From Streptomyces sp. CB03234 (GTDB taxonomy: Bacteria; Actinomycetota; Actinomycetes; Streptomycetales; Streptomycetaceae): DNA of 64,000 nucleotides. Position 1 is the first letter of the stretch, and each line of letters starts with the position of its first letter. The notes under the pieces are model-generated. The model was not told the DNA's origin. It saw nothing but the letters and a program-made list of their open reading frames with translations, and did not search any database. The stretch is from contig NZ_LIYH01000006.1 in assembly GCF_001905885.1 (NCBI RefSeq), positions 372,001 through 436,000 of the forward strand, written 5' to 3'. A program made the translations under genes and the position numbers. Of the stretch, positions 32,434 to 41,261 are shown one piece after another.

Positions 32434-32802
32434 TCATCGGGTGACGGTCGGCGTGGTGGCGGCGTACGTACGCCGCAGGAAGCGCAGCAGCGCCGAGGAG
32501 TCGAACTGCACGACGGCCACGCCCTCCGGCGCGTGGTACTCCACGATCGTCTGGACGCGCCCGCACGGCCAGATCCCGATGTCGCCGCCCCGGGCGGGCG
32601 CGCGGAGGCCCGACTCCAGGAGGGTGCGCGGGAAGCTCCACTCGGTGCCGCCGGGGAAGCACAGCCGTACGGTGGCGGGCTCGGCGGCGGGTCCAGGGGC
32701 CGGCTCGTAACGCATCGCCACGGGGACGGGGCGGGAGAGAGGACCGTCGGTCACGATCAGGGCCTTGGTGTGGACTACGACACCTTCCTCAGGGGTCTCC
32801 AT
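32434..32802 (-). CDS. ssgE: SsgA-like sporulation/cell-division regulator (probable SsgE)
   Basis: A 122-aa SsgA-like protein (SALP). VPVAMRYEPAPGPAAEPATVRLCFPGGTEWSFPRTLLESGL carries the typical SALP core with W-x-F-x-R-x-L-L, and DIGIWPCGRVQTIVEYHAPEG and VQFDSSALLRFLRRTY complete it. SALPs control septation and peptidoglycan remodelling in sporulating aerial hyphae. The name rests on my memory that ssgE of S. coelicolor adjoins the same cobalt/nickel transporter genes; sequence alone does not decide the paralogue. ATG 32802 has GTGAGGAG upstream. Confidence 0.75.
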   Translation of the reverse strand: METPEEGVVVHTKALIVTDGPLSRPVPVAMRYEPAPGPAAEPATVRLCFPGGTEWSFPRTLLESGLRAPARGGDIGIWPCGRVQTIVEYHAPEGVAVVQFDSSALLRFLRRTYAATTPTVTR

Positions 32803-32890
32803 GGGCCGACTCCTCACATTCGCCTCATTTGTCTCTAATGTCCCACCATTCCGTGGTGTGCGCCCGCCCCCTTTTGTGATGTGGACGCTC

Positions 32891-32907
32891 TTGCAAGTCG
32901 TTTGCAG
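32891..32907. promoter_or_regulatory. Nur-box-like site before the metal transporter operon
   Basis: TTGCAAGTCGTTTGCAG matches the Streptomyces Nur (nickel-responsive Fur-family) pattern TTGCAA-N5-TTGCAA with one mismatch. It lies 54 bp upstream of the CbiM start. This predicts nickel repression of the operon. Confidence 0.65.
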
Positions 32908-32960
32908 AAGGACCCATCATCGAACCCGTTCGTATACGCCTGTCCGAAAGCGGTCGCCGC

Positions 32961-34016
32961 ATGCATGTCCCCGACGGATTCATCAACGCGCCGGTCTCCG
33001 CGGCCGCCGGCCTCGTCGCCGCCGGCGCCGTCGCGGTCAGCCTGCGCGGCGCGCGCAGGGAGCTGGACGAGCGGACCGCGCCGCTCGCCGGACTGGTCGC
33101 GGCGTTCATCTTCGCCGTGCAGATGCTGAACTTCCCCGTGGCGGCCGGAACCAGCGGGCACCTGCTGGGCGGCGCCCTGGCCGCGATCCTCGTCGGGCCC
33201 TATACGGGCGTGTTGTGCATCGCGGTCGTCCTGCTGATGCAGGGCGTCCTCTTCGCGGACGGCGGCCTCACCGCGCTGGGCGTCAACATCACCGTCATGG
33301 GGGCGGTCACCGTCCTCGTGGCGTACGGGCTCTTCCGCGGCCTGGTGAAGGTCCTGCCCCGCACCCGCCGCTCGATCACCGTCGCCTCGTTCGTCGCCTC
33401 CCTGGTGTCGGTACCGGCCGCGGCGGCCGCGTTCACGGCGATCTACGCGGTCGGCGGCACCACCGACGTACCCGTGGGCAAGGTCCTCACCGCCATGGTC
33501 GGCGTCCACGTCCTGATCGGCATCGGCGAGGCGGTGATCACGACCGCCACGGTCGGCGCCGTCATCGCCGTACGGCCGGACCTGGTGTACGGGGCACGCG
33601 GCCTGACCACGCCGCTGAAGCTGCGGGTGGGCGGCGAGCTGGTGGACGCCACCCCGGCGCCCGTGGCCGCCCCCGTGGCCGCCCGCTCCACCAAGAAGGT
33701 GTGGGCCACCGGCCTGGTCACCGCGCTCGTCCTGGCCGGATTCGTCTCCTACTACGCCTCCGCCAGCCCCGACGGCCTGGAGAAGGTCGCCGCCGACCAG
33801 GGCATCGACCGGAAGGCCGAGGAACACGCCACCGCCGACTCGCCGCTCGCCGACTACGGCGTCAGCGGCCTCACAGACGCCCGCCTGTCCGGGGGGCTGG
33901 CGGGCACCATCGGCGTCGGCGCGACCGTCCTGGCCGGCACGGGCGTCTTCTGGGCGGTCCGCCGCCGCCGTACGGACGGCACCCGTGACGACGCCCGCGT
34001 CGGGGAAACCGTCTGA
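32961..34016 (+). CDS. cbiM: ECF cobalt/nickel transporter substrate-binding component CbiM fused to CbiN-like domain
   Basis: A 351-aa membrane protein. It begins MHVPDGFIN, the invariant metal-binding amino terminus (N-terminal amine, His2, later His) of CbiM/NikM S-components. About six or seven helices follow (to about 215), including AGTSGHLLGGALAAILVGPYTG. After a linker, a second part (about 245-340) with one helix (VWATGLVTALVLAGFVSYYAS), the PDGLEKVAADQG segment and a final helix corresponds to CbiN/NikN, so the two subunits are fused. The Nur-box-like site favours Ni2+ over Co2+. ATG 32961 must be the start because the N-terminus is functional. It is first of three coupled genes. 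Confidence 0.9.
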   Translation: MHVPDGFINAPVSAAAGLVAAGAVAVSLRGARRELDERTAPLAGLVAAFIFAVQMLNFPVAAGTSGHLLGGALAAILVGPYTGVLCIAVVLLMQGVLFADGGLTALGVNITVMGAVTVLVAYGLFRGLVKVLPRTRRSITVASFVASLVSVPAAAAAFTAIYAVGGTTDVPVGKVLTAMVGVHVLIGIGEAVITTATVGAVIAVRPDLVYGARGLTTPLKLRVGGELVDATPAPVAAPVAARSTKKVWATGLVTALVLAGFVSYYASASPDGLEKVAADQGIDRKAEEHATADSPLADYGVSGLTDARLSGGLAGTIGVGATVLAGTGVFWAVRRRRTDGTRDDARVGETV

Positions 34017-34017
34017 C

Positions 34018-34775
34018 ATGGGCGCCGGCCACGCCCACAAGCTCTACCGGCACGGGCACTCGCCCGTGCACCGGCTGCCGCCGCACTGCAAGCTCGCCGC
34101 CGTCTTCTGCTTCGTCGTGGTCGTCGTCTCCACGCCCCGCGAGGCCGTCTGGGCCTTCGCCGCGTACGCCGCGCTCCTCGGCGCCGTCGCGGCGGCGGCC
34201 CGGGTGTCGCCGGGGTTCGTGCTGCGGCGCCTGGTCATCGAGGTGCCGTTCGTCGCCTTCGCGTTCCTGATGCCGTTCGTCGTGCCCGGCGAGCAGACGC
34301 AGCTCCTCGGCGTCTCCGTCTCCGTACCGGGCCTGTGGGACGCCTGGAACGTCCTCGCCAAGGGCACCCTGGGCGTCGCCGCCTCCGTGCTGCTCGCCGC
34401 CACCACCGAGCTGCGCGCCCTGCTGCTCGGCCTGCAACGGCTGAAACTGCCGCCCCTCCTCGTACAGATCGCCTCCTTCATGATCCGGTACGGCGACGTC
34501 ATCACCGACGAGATGCGGCGCATGTCCATCGCCCGGCGCTCACGCGGCTTCGAGGCGAGGGGCGTCCGGCACTGGGGCGTGCTCGCCAAGTCGGCGGGCG
34601 CCCTGTTCATCCGCTCCTACGAGCGCGGCGAACGCGTCCACCTGGCGATGGTGAGCCGCGGGTACGCCGGTTCCATGCCGGTCATCGACGAGGTGACGGC
34701 CACCCGGGCCCAGTGGTCCTCGGCCGCCGCCCTCCCGCTCACCGCCCTGCTCATCTGTCTGCTGGGATGGACGCT

Positions 34776-34779
<4 letters not shown>
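34018..34779 (+). CDS. cbiQ: ECF transporter transmembrane T component CbiQ
   Basis: A 253-aa energy-coupling T subunit. Hydrophobic helices (CKLAAVFCFVVVVVSTP, AVWAFAAYAALLGAVAAAA, VPFVAFAFLMPFVVP) are followed by the long cytoplasmic coupling helices with SIARRSRGFEARG and ERGERVHLAMVSRGYAG. These are the two Ala-Arg-Gly-type signatures that bind the ATPases. It starts one base after the CbiM stop and overlaps the ATPase gene by 4 bp. It links metal capture by CbiMN to ATP hydrolysis by CbiO. Confidence 0.9.
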
Positions 34780-35549
<770 letters not shown>

Positions 35550-35594
35550 CACGTTGCACCATGGGTGGGAGCCGCTGAGCGAAAGGGGTGGACG

Positions 35595-36752
35595 ATGGAC
35601 GTCCAGGGCACGGTGCAGACCGGCTTCGAGCCGGTCAGGGACGCGTTCGTACGCAACTTCGAGCAGCGCGGCGAGCGGGGCGCCGCGGTCGCCGTCTACC
35701 GGGACGGCCGCAAGGTCGTCGACCTGTGGGCGGGCACGCGCGACGTGGACGGGACCGCCCCGTGGGCCGTGGACACCGCCCAGGTCGTCCGCTCGGCGAC
35801 GAAGGGCGTCGCCGCCGCCGTACCGCTGCTGCTGCACCAGCGCGGGCAGCTGGACCTGGACGCGCCCGTCGGCACGTACTGGCCCGAGTTCAAGGCGGCG
35901 GGCAAGGAACGGGCGCTGGTGCGCCACCTGCTGTCGCACCAGGCGGGCGTCCCGGCCCCGGACCGCCCGCTGACCCTCGCCGAGGCCGCCGACCTCACCG
36001 TGGCCTCGGACGCCATCGCCGCCCAGGCGCCCGCCTGGGAGCCGGGCACCGACCACGGCTACCACGCGCACACGTACGGCTGGCTGCTGGCCGCGCTGGT
36101 CCAGCGCGTCACCGGGCGCACCATAGGCCGCTGGGTCGCCGAGGAGATAGCCCGCCCGCTCGGCCTCGACCTGTGGATCGGCCTCCCCTCGGACGAGGCC
36201 CACCGGGTCGGCCGCATCGGCCCGGTCGGGGAGCCCGCACACGGCGGCGCGCTCAAGCTGCGCCCCAAGCGCTCGGTCGCCGACGCCTACGCCGACCCCG
36301 CCTCGCTCACCCGCCGCGCGTTCAGCGCCATCACCCCGGCCCCGGACGAGAACGACCCGGCCTACCGCGCCGCCGAACTCCCCGCATCGGCGGGCATCTC
36401 CACCGCCCGCGCCCTGGCCCGCTTCTACGCGGCGACCCTCGGCCCCGTGGACGGCCACCGCCTCTTCGCCCCGGCCACCCTCGCCATGGCGCGTACGGAG
36501 GAGTCCGCGGGCCCCGACCGGGTCCTGGTGGTCTCCACCCGCTTCGGCCTCGGCTACATGCTCCACGGCCCCGCCACGCCCCTGCTGTCCCCCGGCTCCT
36601 TCGGCCACCCCGGGCGCGGCGGCTCCCTCGGCTTCGCCGACCCGGCGTCGGGCATCGCACTCGGCTACGTCACCAACGGCATGCGCAAGGGCGTCACGGC
36701 CGACCCCAGGGCGCAGGCCCTGGTACGGGCGGTGCGTGCGGCGATCACCTGA
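35595..36752 (+). CDS. Class C beta-lactamase-like serine hydrolase/esterase
   Basis: A 385-aa beta-lactamase-fold hydrolase of the EstB type. RSATKGVAAA (about 75-83) contains the SxxK nucleophile, HTYGWLLAAL (about 160) the tyrosine motif, and GHPGRGGSLGF (about 335) replaces the KTG box with HxG. No signal peptide is visible, so a cytoplasmic carboxylesterase or transesterase is more likely than an antibiotic-degrading lactamase. AAAGGGG precedes ATG 35595. It is separated by 45 bp from cbiO and may be co-transcribed. Confidence 0.85.
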   Translation: MDVQGTVQTGFEPVRDAFVRNFEQRGERGAAVAVYRDGRKVVDLWAGTRDVDGTAPWAVDTAQVVRSATKGVAAAVPLLLHQRGQLDLDAPVGTYWPEFKAAGKERALVRHLLSHQAGVPAPDRPLTLAEAADLTVASDAIAAQAPAWEPGTDHGYHAHTYGWLLAALVQRVTGRTIGRWVAEEIARPLGLDLWIGLPSDEAHRVGRIGPVGEPAHGGALKLRPKRSVADAYADPASLTRRAFSAITPAPDENDPAYRAAELPASAGISTARALARFYAATLGPVDGHRLFAPATLAMARTEESAGPDRVLVVSTRFGLGYMLHGPATPLLSPGSFGHPGRGGSLGFADPASGIALGYVTNGMRKGVTADPRAQALVRAVRAAIT

Positions 36753-36760
36753 GCGTCACT

Positions 36761-36772
36761 TAGGGTGATCCC
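36761..36772 (+). promoter_or_regulatory. Leaderless -10 box of the cyclophilin gene
   Basis: TAGGGT at 36761-36766 is followed by six bases and ATG 36773, with no ribosome-binding site. GGTGATC here is also complementary to GATCACC at 36743-36749, giving a possible hairpin across the -10 region. Confidence 0.65.
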
Positions 36773-37270
<498 letters not shown>

Positions 37271-37277
37271 CGCCCCC

Positions 37278-37322
37278 GGCCCGGCGGCCCACCGGGGTGC
37301 AGCCCCGGGAGGCCGCCGGCCT
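37278..37322 (+). terminator. Terminator hairpin of the cyclophilin gene
   Basis: CCGGCGGCC (37281-37289) pairs with GGCCGCCGG (37311-37319). Inner CCGGGG/CCCCGG extend the stem. It lies immediately after the stop codon. Confidence 0.8.
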
Positions 37323-37392
37323 CGGCGTGCCGGCCCTGACCGGGGCCGCCTGGTTCGTCAAGGCGATGACCGCGTACGCCCCGGAGCCGCGC

Positions 37393-37437
37393 GCCGCGGG
37401 GACGCGTGCCGCGGGGACGCGTGCCGCGGGGACGCGT
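37393..37437. repeat. Three tandem 15-bp repeats
   Basis: GCCGCGGGGACGCGT occurs three times perfectly in a row, at the start of the long gene-poor region. Confidence 0.9.
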
Positions 37438-37531
37438 GCCGCGTCACCGGCACGGACGGTCGCCGAACAGGACCGGCCCACCGCACCGCGCAGCATCGTC
37501 CCTCCCGCACGGGTGGGGGACTTGCACGCTC

Positions 37532-38197
37532 ATGACGGCCCCGGCCCCGGCCCCGGCCCCGAAGCCCGGGGCGGGCAAGAGGGTGGTTGCACGACAAGGA
37601 CGAGGACGGCGCCGCCGGGACCCCGGACTCGCCGAGGAAAAGCGCCGCGACTTCTTCGCCGGGGCGAAGGCCTTGGAGCCCTCCGCATTCGAACCGGGCC
37701 CATTGGGTGGCCGATACGGCACCCGCCCGGATCTCCGCGCGTTGAGCGACGCCACCACCTTCGGCTCCCTGCTCGTACGGAAACCCACGACCCACTGCCC
37801 CGACCGCTTCGGGGCGTGCTGGTCGTGGCTGGGCCGCCGCAGCGCCCGGTGTGGGCGTGTGGGCCGCCGCCCCGGGGGTGGGCGTGCTGGTCATGGTGGG
37901 CGTGTGGGCCGCCCTCTCTCCGAGTGTGGCGGGCTCCGGCGTCCCGTCAAGGGCGCTTCGCGTCGGCTTCGCCGATGGCCTACGGCCACCCTTGACCGGC
38001 CGCCTCCGCCCGCCTTTTCCCACTCGGAGGGCGGCCCGGGGGAACGGGCCCAGGAGGGGCCCGCCTTTGCCGGTGCCGTTCGTGGCCGGGAGGCGGATGC
38101 CGCAGGGGGCGCGGCAGAGGAATGGGGCGGCGCGGCTCGGCTAAGCGGCGGGCCGCCGTCTGTGGGTTGCGGTACAGGACCTCGCTCCTGCCGGTGA
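37532..38197 (+). pseudogene. Weak hypothetical reading frame, probably a remnant
   Basis: An open frame from ATG 37532 encodes MTAPAPAPAPKPGAGK, then LAEEKRRDFFAGAKALEPSAFEPG and GTRPDLRALSDATTFGSLL. This part (to about 37850) has G/C-rich third positions and a plausible amino-acid mix. Beyond that the frame runs into the left arm of a long inverted repeat, where the mirror frame exists on the other strand, and the sequence looks non-coding. I do not recognise a family. It may be a decayed or spurious gene. Listed at low confidence because nothing better explains 37530-37850. Confidence 0.25.
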
Positions 38198-38330
38198 TGG
38201 GTGCGCCCCAGTGCAATGGGGCATCCGGGGTCGGCTCGGCGACTGCGGGCGGGTGGGGGGTTGGGGTTCAGGCAGGTGGCTGGGGTGGGTGCGGGGCTGG
38301 GCCTGGGTGTTGCCCTGTTCGGCCGGGAGC
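37893..38330. repeat. Left arm of a long inverted repeat
   Basis: This arm matches the reverse complement of about 39030-39467. Perfect blocks are 37901-37941 against 39419-39459 (41 nt) and 37986-38051 against 39303-39368 (66 nt). The rest matches with scattered substitutions and small indels as far as the GGGTTCAGGC...GTTGCCC segment near 38263-38316. The arm is about 440 bp. The whole structure could form a cruciform or a long RNA stem. Confidence 0.85.
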
Positions 38331-38372
38331 CGGGGGGATCGTCGCTCCAGTCACAGCCGTGTCGGCTCACCG

Positions 38373-38446
38373 GAGTTGTGGGCGGGATGGGACACCTCCC
38401 TGCCGTGGTCGCCGGGCCCCTGGGTGTCCCACACCGCCCACAACTC
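38373..38446. repeat. Inverted pair 1 of a GTTGTGGGCGG motif
   Basis: Arms 38373-38396 and 38423-38446 match in 22 of 24 positions as an inverted repeat. They begin GAGTTGTGGGCGG and end GGGACACC, with a 26-nt centre. The element can form a hairpin. Two further copies of the same motif occur at 38789-38859. Confidence 0.85.
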
Positions 38447-38449
38447 GCC

Positions 38450-38788
38450 TGCCCAGGTGCCGGTGTGGCGGAGGGGGCAGGTGGGGCGTTCCCGTGAGGC
38501 GGGCGGTGCGGGTGAGGACAGGCGGGGGCAGCAGGGGGGCAGCGGCGCAGCTCTCCGGACCGGCACGATGCCCGACCGCATGCCCGGCCGAGCCCCGGCC
38601 CCGCCCCCCGGCCCCGCCGATCGGTGCGCGGCCCCGGGCGCGGGGGCCGGGCGGCGCAGTCAGCCCCCGCCCGCAGCAGCCACCCCGACGCCCCCGCCCT
38701 TCCCAGCCCGGCCCCCGCTCAGTGGCCCCGCACGCCCCACCGACTGACCTCTTCGCCCCCTCCAGCCACACCCGTACCGCCGCACCAG
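38450..38788. other. Centre of the long inverted repeat
   Basis: Very C-rich to G-rich DNA between the two motif pairs. Open frames exist on both strands but have Pro/Arg/Gly-only compositions and no start signals, so I call no gene. Confidence 0.4.
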
Positions 38789-38859
38789 GGTTGTGGGCGG
38801 GATCGGACACCCAAAGACCCCACACCACGGCGGGAAGGTGTCTCACACCGCCCACAACT
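38789..38859. repeat. Inverted pair 2 of the GTTGTGGGCGG motif
   Basis: The arms are 38789-38812 (TTGTGGGCGGGATCGGACACC) less its ends and 38837-38859 on the opposite strand, sharing TTGTGGGCGG and ACACC with pair 1. The pair is separated by about 25 nt, like pair 1. The conserved architecture suggests a functional site rather than chance. Confidence 0.8.
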
Positions 38860-39029
38860 CCCCGACCCCGGCACCACTGTGACCGAGGGGGCGGGTGGGG
38901 CTTCCCGTGTGGCAAGCGGGGCGGCGGTGAGGTGCCCCGGCGCAGCCACGGGCGGCGGGGCCCGACCGGGCCGGCGAGCCGACAGGCCCGGCAGCCAGCC
39001 ACCCGGCCACATCCACGCCTCCACCCCGG

Positions 39030-39467
39030 CCGCGGGGCGGGGCAACACCCCGGCCCAGCCACCACCCCACCCCAGCCACCCGCCTGAACCCCAACCCCTC
39101 ACCCACCCGCAGCCGCCGAGCCGACCCCGGAAGCCCCACACCACTGCCGCGCACCCACCACCCACCGAAGCGAGGTCCTGCACCGCAACCAACAGACGGC
39201 CGCCCGCCGCTGAGCCAAGCGCCGCCGCCCCATTCCACTGCCGCGCCCCTCCAGCACCCGCCTCCCGGCCACGAACGGCACGGGGAAAGGCGGGCCCCTC
39301 CCGGGCCCGTTCCCCCGGGCCGCCCTCCGAGTGGGAAAAGGCGGGCGGAGGCGGCCGGTCAAGGGTGGGCGAAGCCCATCGCGAAGCGACGCGACCGAAG
39401 GGAGCGCCCTTGACGGGGCGCCGGAGCCCGCCACACTCGGAGAGAGGGCGGCCCACACGGTCATCGT
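39030..39467. repeat. Right arm of the long inverted repeat
   Basis: Reverse complement of the left arm near 37893-38330 (see blocks listed there). The outer 41-nt block at 39419-39459 and the 66-nt block at 39303-39368 are identical to their partners. An insertion of about 15-20 bp relative to the left arm lies near 39375-39405. Minus-strand frames here encode the same peptide as the left arm's plus frame (SECGGLRRPVKGA), a consequence of the repeat. Confidence 0.85.
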
Positions 39468-39563
39468 GGGCGGGGCGTCTGCCTCGGGGGCGGTGGCCCG
39501 CACGGCCACCATGAACAGGGCGTCCGCCCCGGAACGGTGATCAGCGTGGTGGTGGCGCTCCGG

Positions 39564-39764
39564 TCAGCCCTGGGGTTCCTGGGGGCGTGCGTCCACTTCC
39601 CGGAGGGCCTGGTCCTTGAGTTCGGTGCGGGCTTCCGAGCGGTGGCCGCGAGCGATGTAGTCGCGTACGACGACCTCTATGGCGTCCTGCGGCGAGCCGA
39701 TCCCGGCCAGCACCATCACCTCCACCACCAGGTCTGCGTCCAGGCTGATGTTGACCTTGGCCAC
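39564..39764 (-). CDS. VapB-like ribbon-helix-helix antitoxin, apparently orphan
   Basis: A 66-aa protein starting MAKVNISLDADLVVEVMVLAGIGSPQDAIEVVVRDYIA. The short beta strand, then two helices, fits VapB/Arc-type antitoxins, with a charged C-terminal tail where the toxin would bind. No PIN-domain or other toxin gene lies on either side: downstream is the inverted-repeat region, upstream the EamA gene. It may neutralise a toxin encoded elsewhere or act only as a DNA-binding protein. ATG 39764 has GGGGGCC upstream and two 17-bp direct repeats that could be its operator. Confidence 0.7.
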   Translation of the reverse strand: MAKVNISLDADLVVEVMVLAGIGSPQDAIEVVVRDYIARGHRSEARTELKDQALREVDARPQEPQG

Positions 39765-39783
39765 GGAGGCCCCCTTCGTCGCG

Positions 39784-39817
39784 TCGTACCCGGACCTTAG
39801 TCGTACCCGGACCTTAG
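39784..39817. repeat. Tandem 17-bp repeat upstream of the VapB-like gene
   Basis: TCGTACCCGGACCTTAG occurs twice perfectly (39784-39800 and 39801-39817), 20 bp before the start codon on the minus strand. The position fits an operator for ribbon-helix-helix binding. Confidence 0.75.
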
Positions 39818-39846
39818 CGGTCGGGCGTGGCGGCCGGGGGCCCGGC

Positions 39847-40698
39847 TCAGCCCATGTGCAGCATCAGCCCGATGCCCACGACCATCAGGCCCGCCGCCGC
39901 GATTCTCGGGGCGCCGAAGCGTTCCTTGAAGAGCAGGGCTCCGATGGCCGCGCCGACGATGATGGAGGATTCGCGCAGCGCGGCGACCGGGGCCAGGGGG
40001 GCGCGGGTCTGGGCCCAGAGGACCAGGGCGTAGGCCGAGACGGAGAGTGCCGCGCCGAGGAGTCCGCGGGCGGCGTGGGGGCGGAGCTGGGCGGCCAGGG
40101 CGGTGCGGCGGCGGTGGAGGGTGTACGCCGGGATCGCGAGGCCTTGTACGAGCATCAGCCACGCGATGTAGCCCAGCGGGGTGCCCGAGGCGCGGACGCC
40201 GACGCCGTCCACGACCGTGTAGCCGGCGATGGCGAGGCCGGTGGCGAGGGCGGCGAGGATCGCCGGCCAGGGCGGGCGGCCGCCGGTGCCCCGGATGCCC
40301 CACAGCGCCAGGCCCATCAGGCCCGCGCAGGCGACGGCCACGCCGGTGAGCTGGAGGCCGTCGGGGAGTTCGTCGACGAGGAGGGCCGCCAGGACGGTGA
40401 CGACCAGCGGCGCCGTTCCGCGGGCGATCGGGTACATCTGGCCGAAGTCGCCGAGCGTGAACGAGCGCATCAGCAGGGCCATGTAGCCGACGTGGAGGGC
40501 GGCGGAGAGGATCAGGTACGGCCAGGCGGCCGCGGCCGGCAGTGGGACGAAGCAGGCGGCCACCGCTCCGATCAGCGCCCCGCCGCCGGATATGAGCGTG
40601 AAGGACAGCAACTGGTCCTTGATGTGGTGCGCGATCGCGTTCCAGCCGGCGTGCGTCACCGCGGCGATCAGCACGGCGGTGGCGACCAGCGGCGTCAC
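39847..40698 (-). CDS. EamA-family transporter
   Basis: A 283-aa membrane protein with ten predicted helices in two EamA repeats: ATAVLIAAVTHAGWNAIAHH at the start, MRSFTLGDFGQMYPIARGTAPLVV closing the first half, and ALRESSIIVGAAIGALLFKERFGAPRIAAAGLMVVG at the end. It probably exports a small metabolite or amino acid. The GTG start overlaps the YbaK stop by 4 bp, so the two are co-translated. This is distinct from the EamA protein of the biosynthetic locus. Confidence 0.85.
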   Translation of the reverse strand: MTPLVATAVLIAAVTHAGWNAIAHHIKDQLLSFTLISGGGALIGAVAACFVPLPAAAAWPYLILSAALHVGYMALLMRSFTLGDFGQMYPIARGTAPLVVTVLAALLVDELPDGLQLTGVAVACAGLMGLALWGIRGTGGRPPWPAILAALATGLAIAGYTVVDGVGVRASGTPLGYIAWLMLVQGLAIPAYTLHRRRTALAAQLRPHAARGLLGAALSVSAYALVLWAQTRAPLAPVAALRESSIIVGAAIGALLFKERFGAPRIAAAGLMVVGIGLMLHMG

Positions 40699-41180
40699 GC
40701 CGTCCGCTCGCGTACGTCGACCAGTGTGCCGCCCGCGTGGGCGATCAGCGTCGCGGGGTCGAGCGGGAACACCGTGTGCGGCGTACCGGCCGCGGCCCAC
40801 ACCACCTCGTGGTCGAGCAGGCCCCGGTCGGCCAGCACCCGCGTCCTGGTCACGTGCCCGAAGGGCGGCACGCCGCCGATCGCGTACCCGGTCGTCTCCC
40901 GTACGACGTCGGCGTCCGCCCTGGTCACGGCGGCGGCGTCCAGCTCGCGCCGCACCAGCTCCACGTCCACCCGCGACGAGCCGTCCATCAGGACCAGGAC
41001 CGGCACCCCGTCCGCCGCGAAGACCAGCGACTTGACGATCTCGGACGGGTGGCAGCCGATCGCGGCGGCGGCCTGGGCGGCGGTGCGGGTGGCGTCGGGG
41101 AAGCGGCGGATCTCGATGTCGTGCAGGCCGAGCGCGCGGAGGGCCTCGGCGAAACGGGGGTGGGCGAGTGAAGCGCTCAT
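40695..41180 (-). CDS. YbaK/EbsC-family aminoacyl-tRNA deacylase
   Basis: A 161-aa YbaK-type trans-editing domain. AAAAIGCHPSEIVKSLVFAADGVPVLVLMDG contains the conserved Lys (SEIVKSL). TTGYAIGGVPPFGHV is the GGvxPfG signature, and VWAAAGTPHTVFPLDPATLIAHAGG is the GTPxhxfpl segment. Such enzymes remove mischarged amino acids from tRNA. ATG 41180 is leaderless, with TAGCGT seven bases upstream; the longer ATG 41213 would put this -10 inside the gene. Confidence 0.9.
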   Translation of the reverse strand: MSASLAHPRFAEALRALGLHDIEIRRFPDATRTAAQAAAAIGCHPSEIVKSLVFAADGVPVLVLMDGSSRVDVELVRRELDAAAVTRADADVVRETTGYAIGGVPPFGHVTRTRVLADRGLLDHEVVWAAAGTPHTVFPLDPATLIAHAGGTLVDVRERTA

Positions 41181-41193
41181 GGCCCGCACGCTA
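41181..41193 (-). promoter_or_regulatory. Leaderless -10 box of the YbaK gene
   Basis: On the minus strand TAGCGT (41193-41188) is followed by seven bases and ATG 41180, with no ribosome-binding site. Confidence 0.6.
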
Positions 41194-41261
41194 GCGGTAG
41201 CTGTACGGGCCATGCGAGTGCGTTACCGGCTGTGGTCACGCCGCTGTGGGCCCGCCCGGTG

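Noticed and set aside
32803..32960. Cobalamin riboswitch upstream of the CbiM gene
   Set aside because: The gap is only about 158 bp and lacks the conserved B12-box and AdoCbl core. The Nur-box-like site explains the regulation better.
37297..39540. Several 200-300 codon frames on both strands in the palindromic region
   Set aside because: They are Pro/Arg/Gly-rich, lack start signals, and the same peptide appears on opposite strands because of the inverted repeat.
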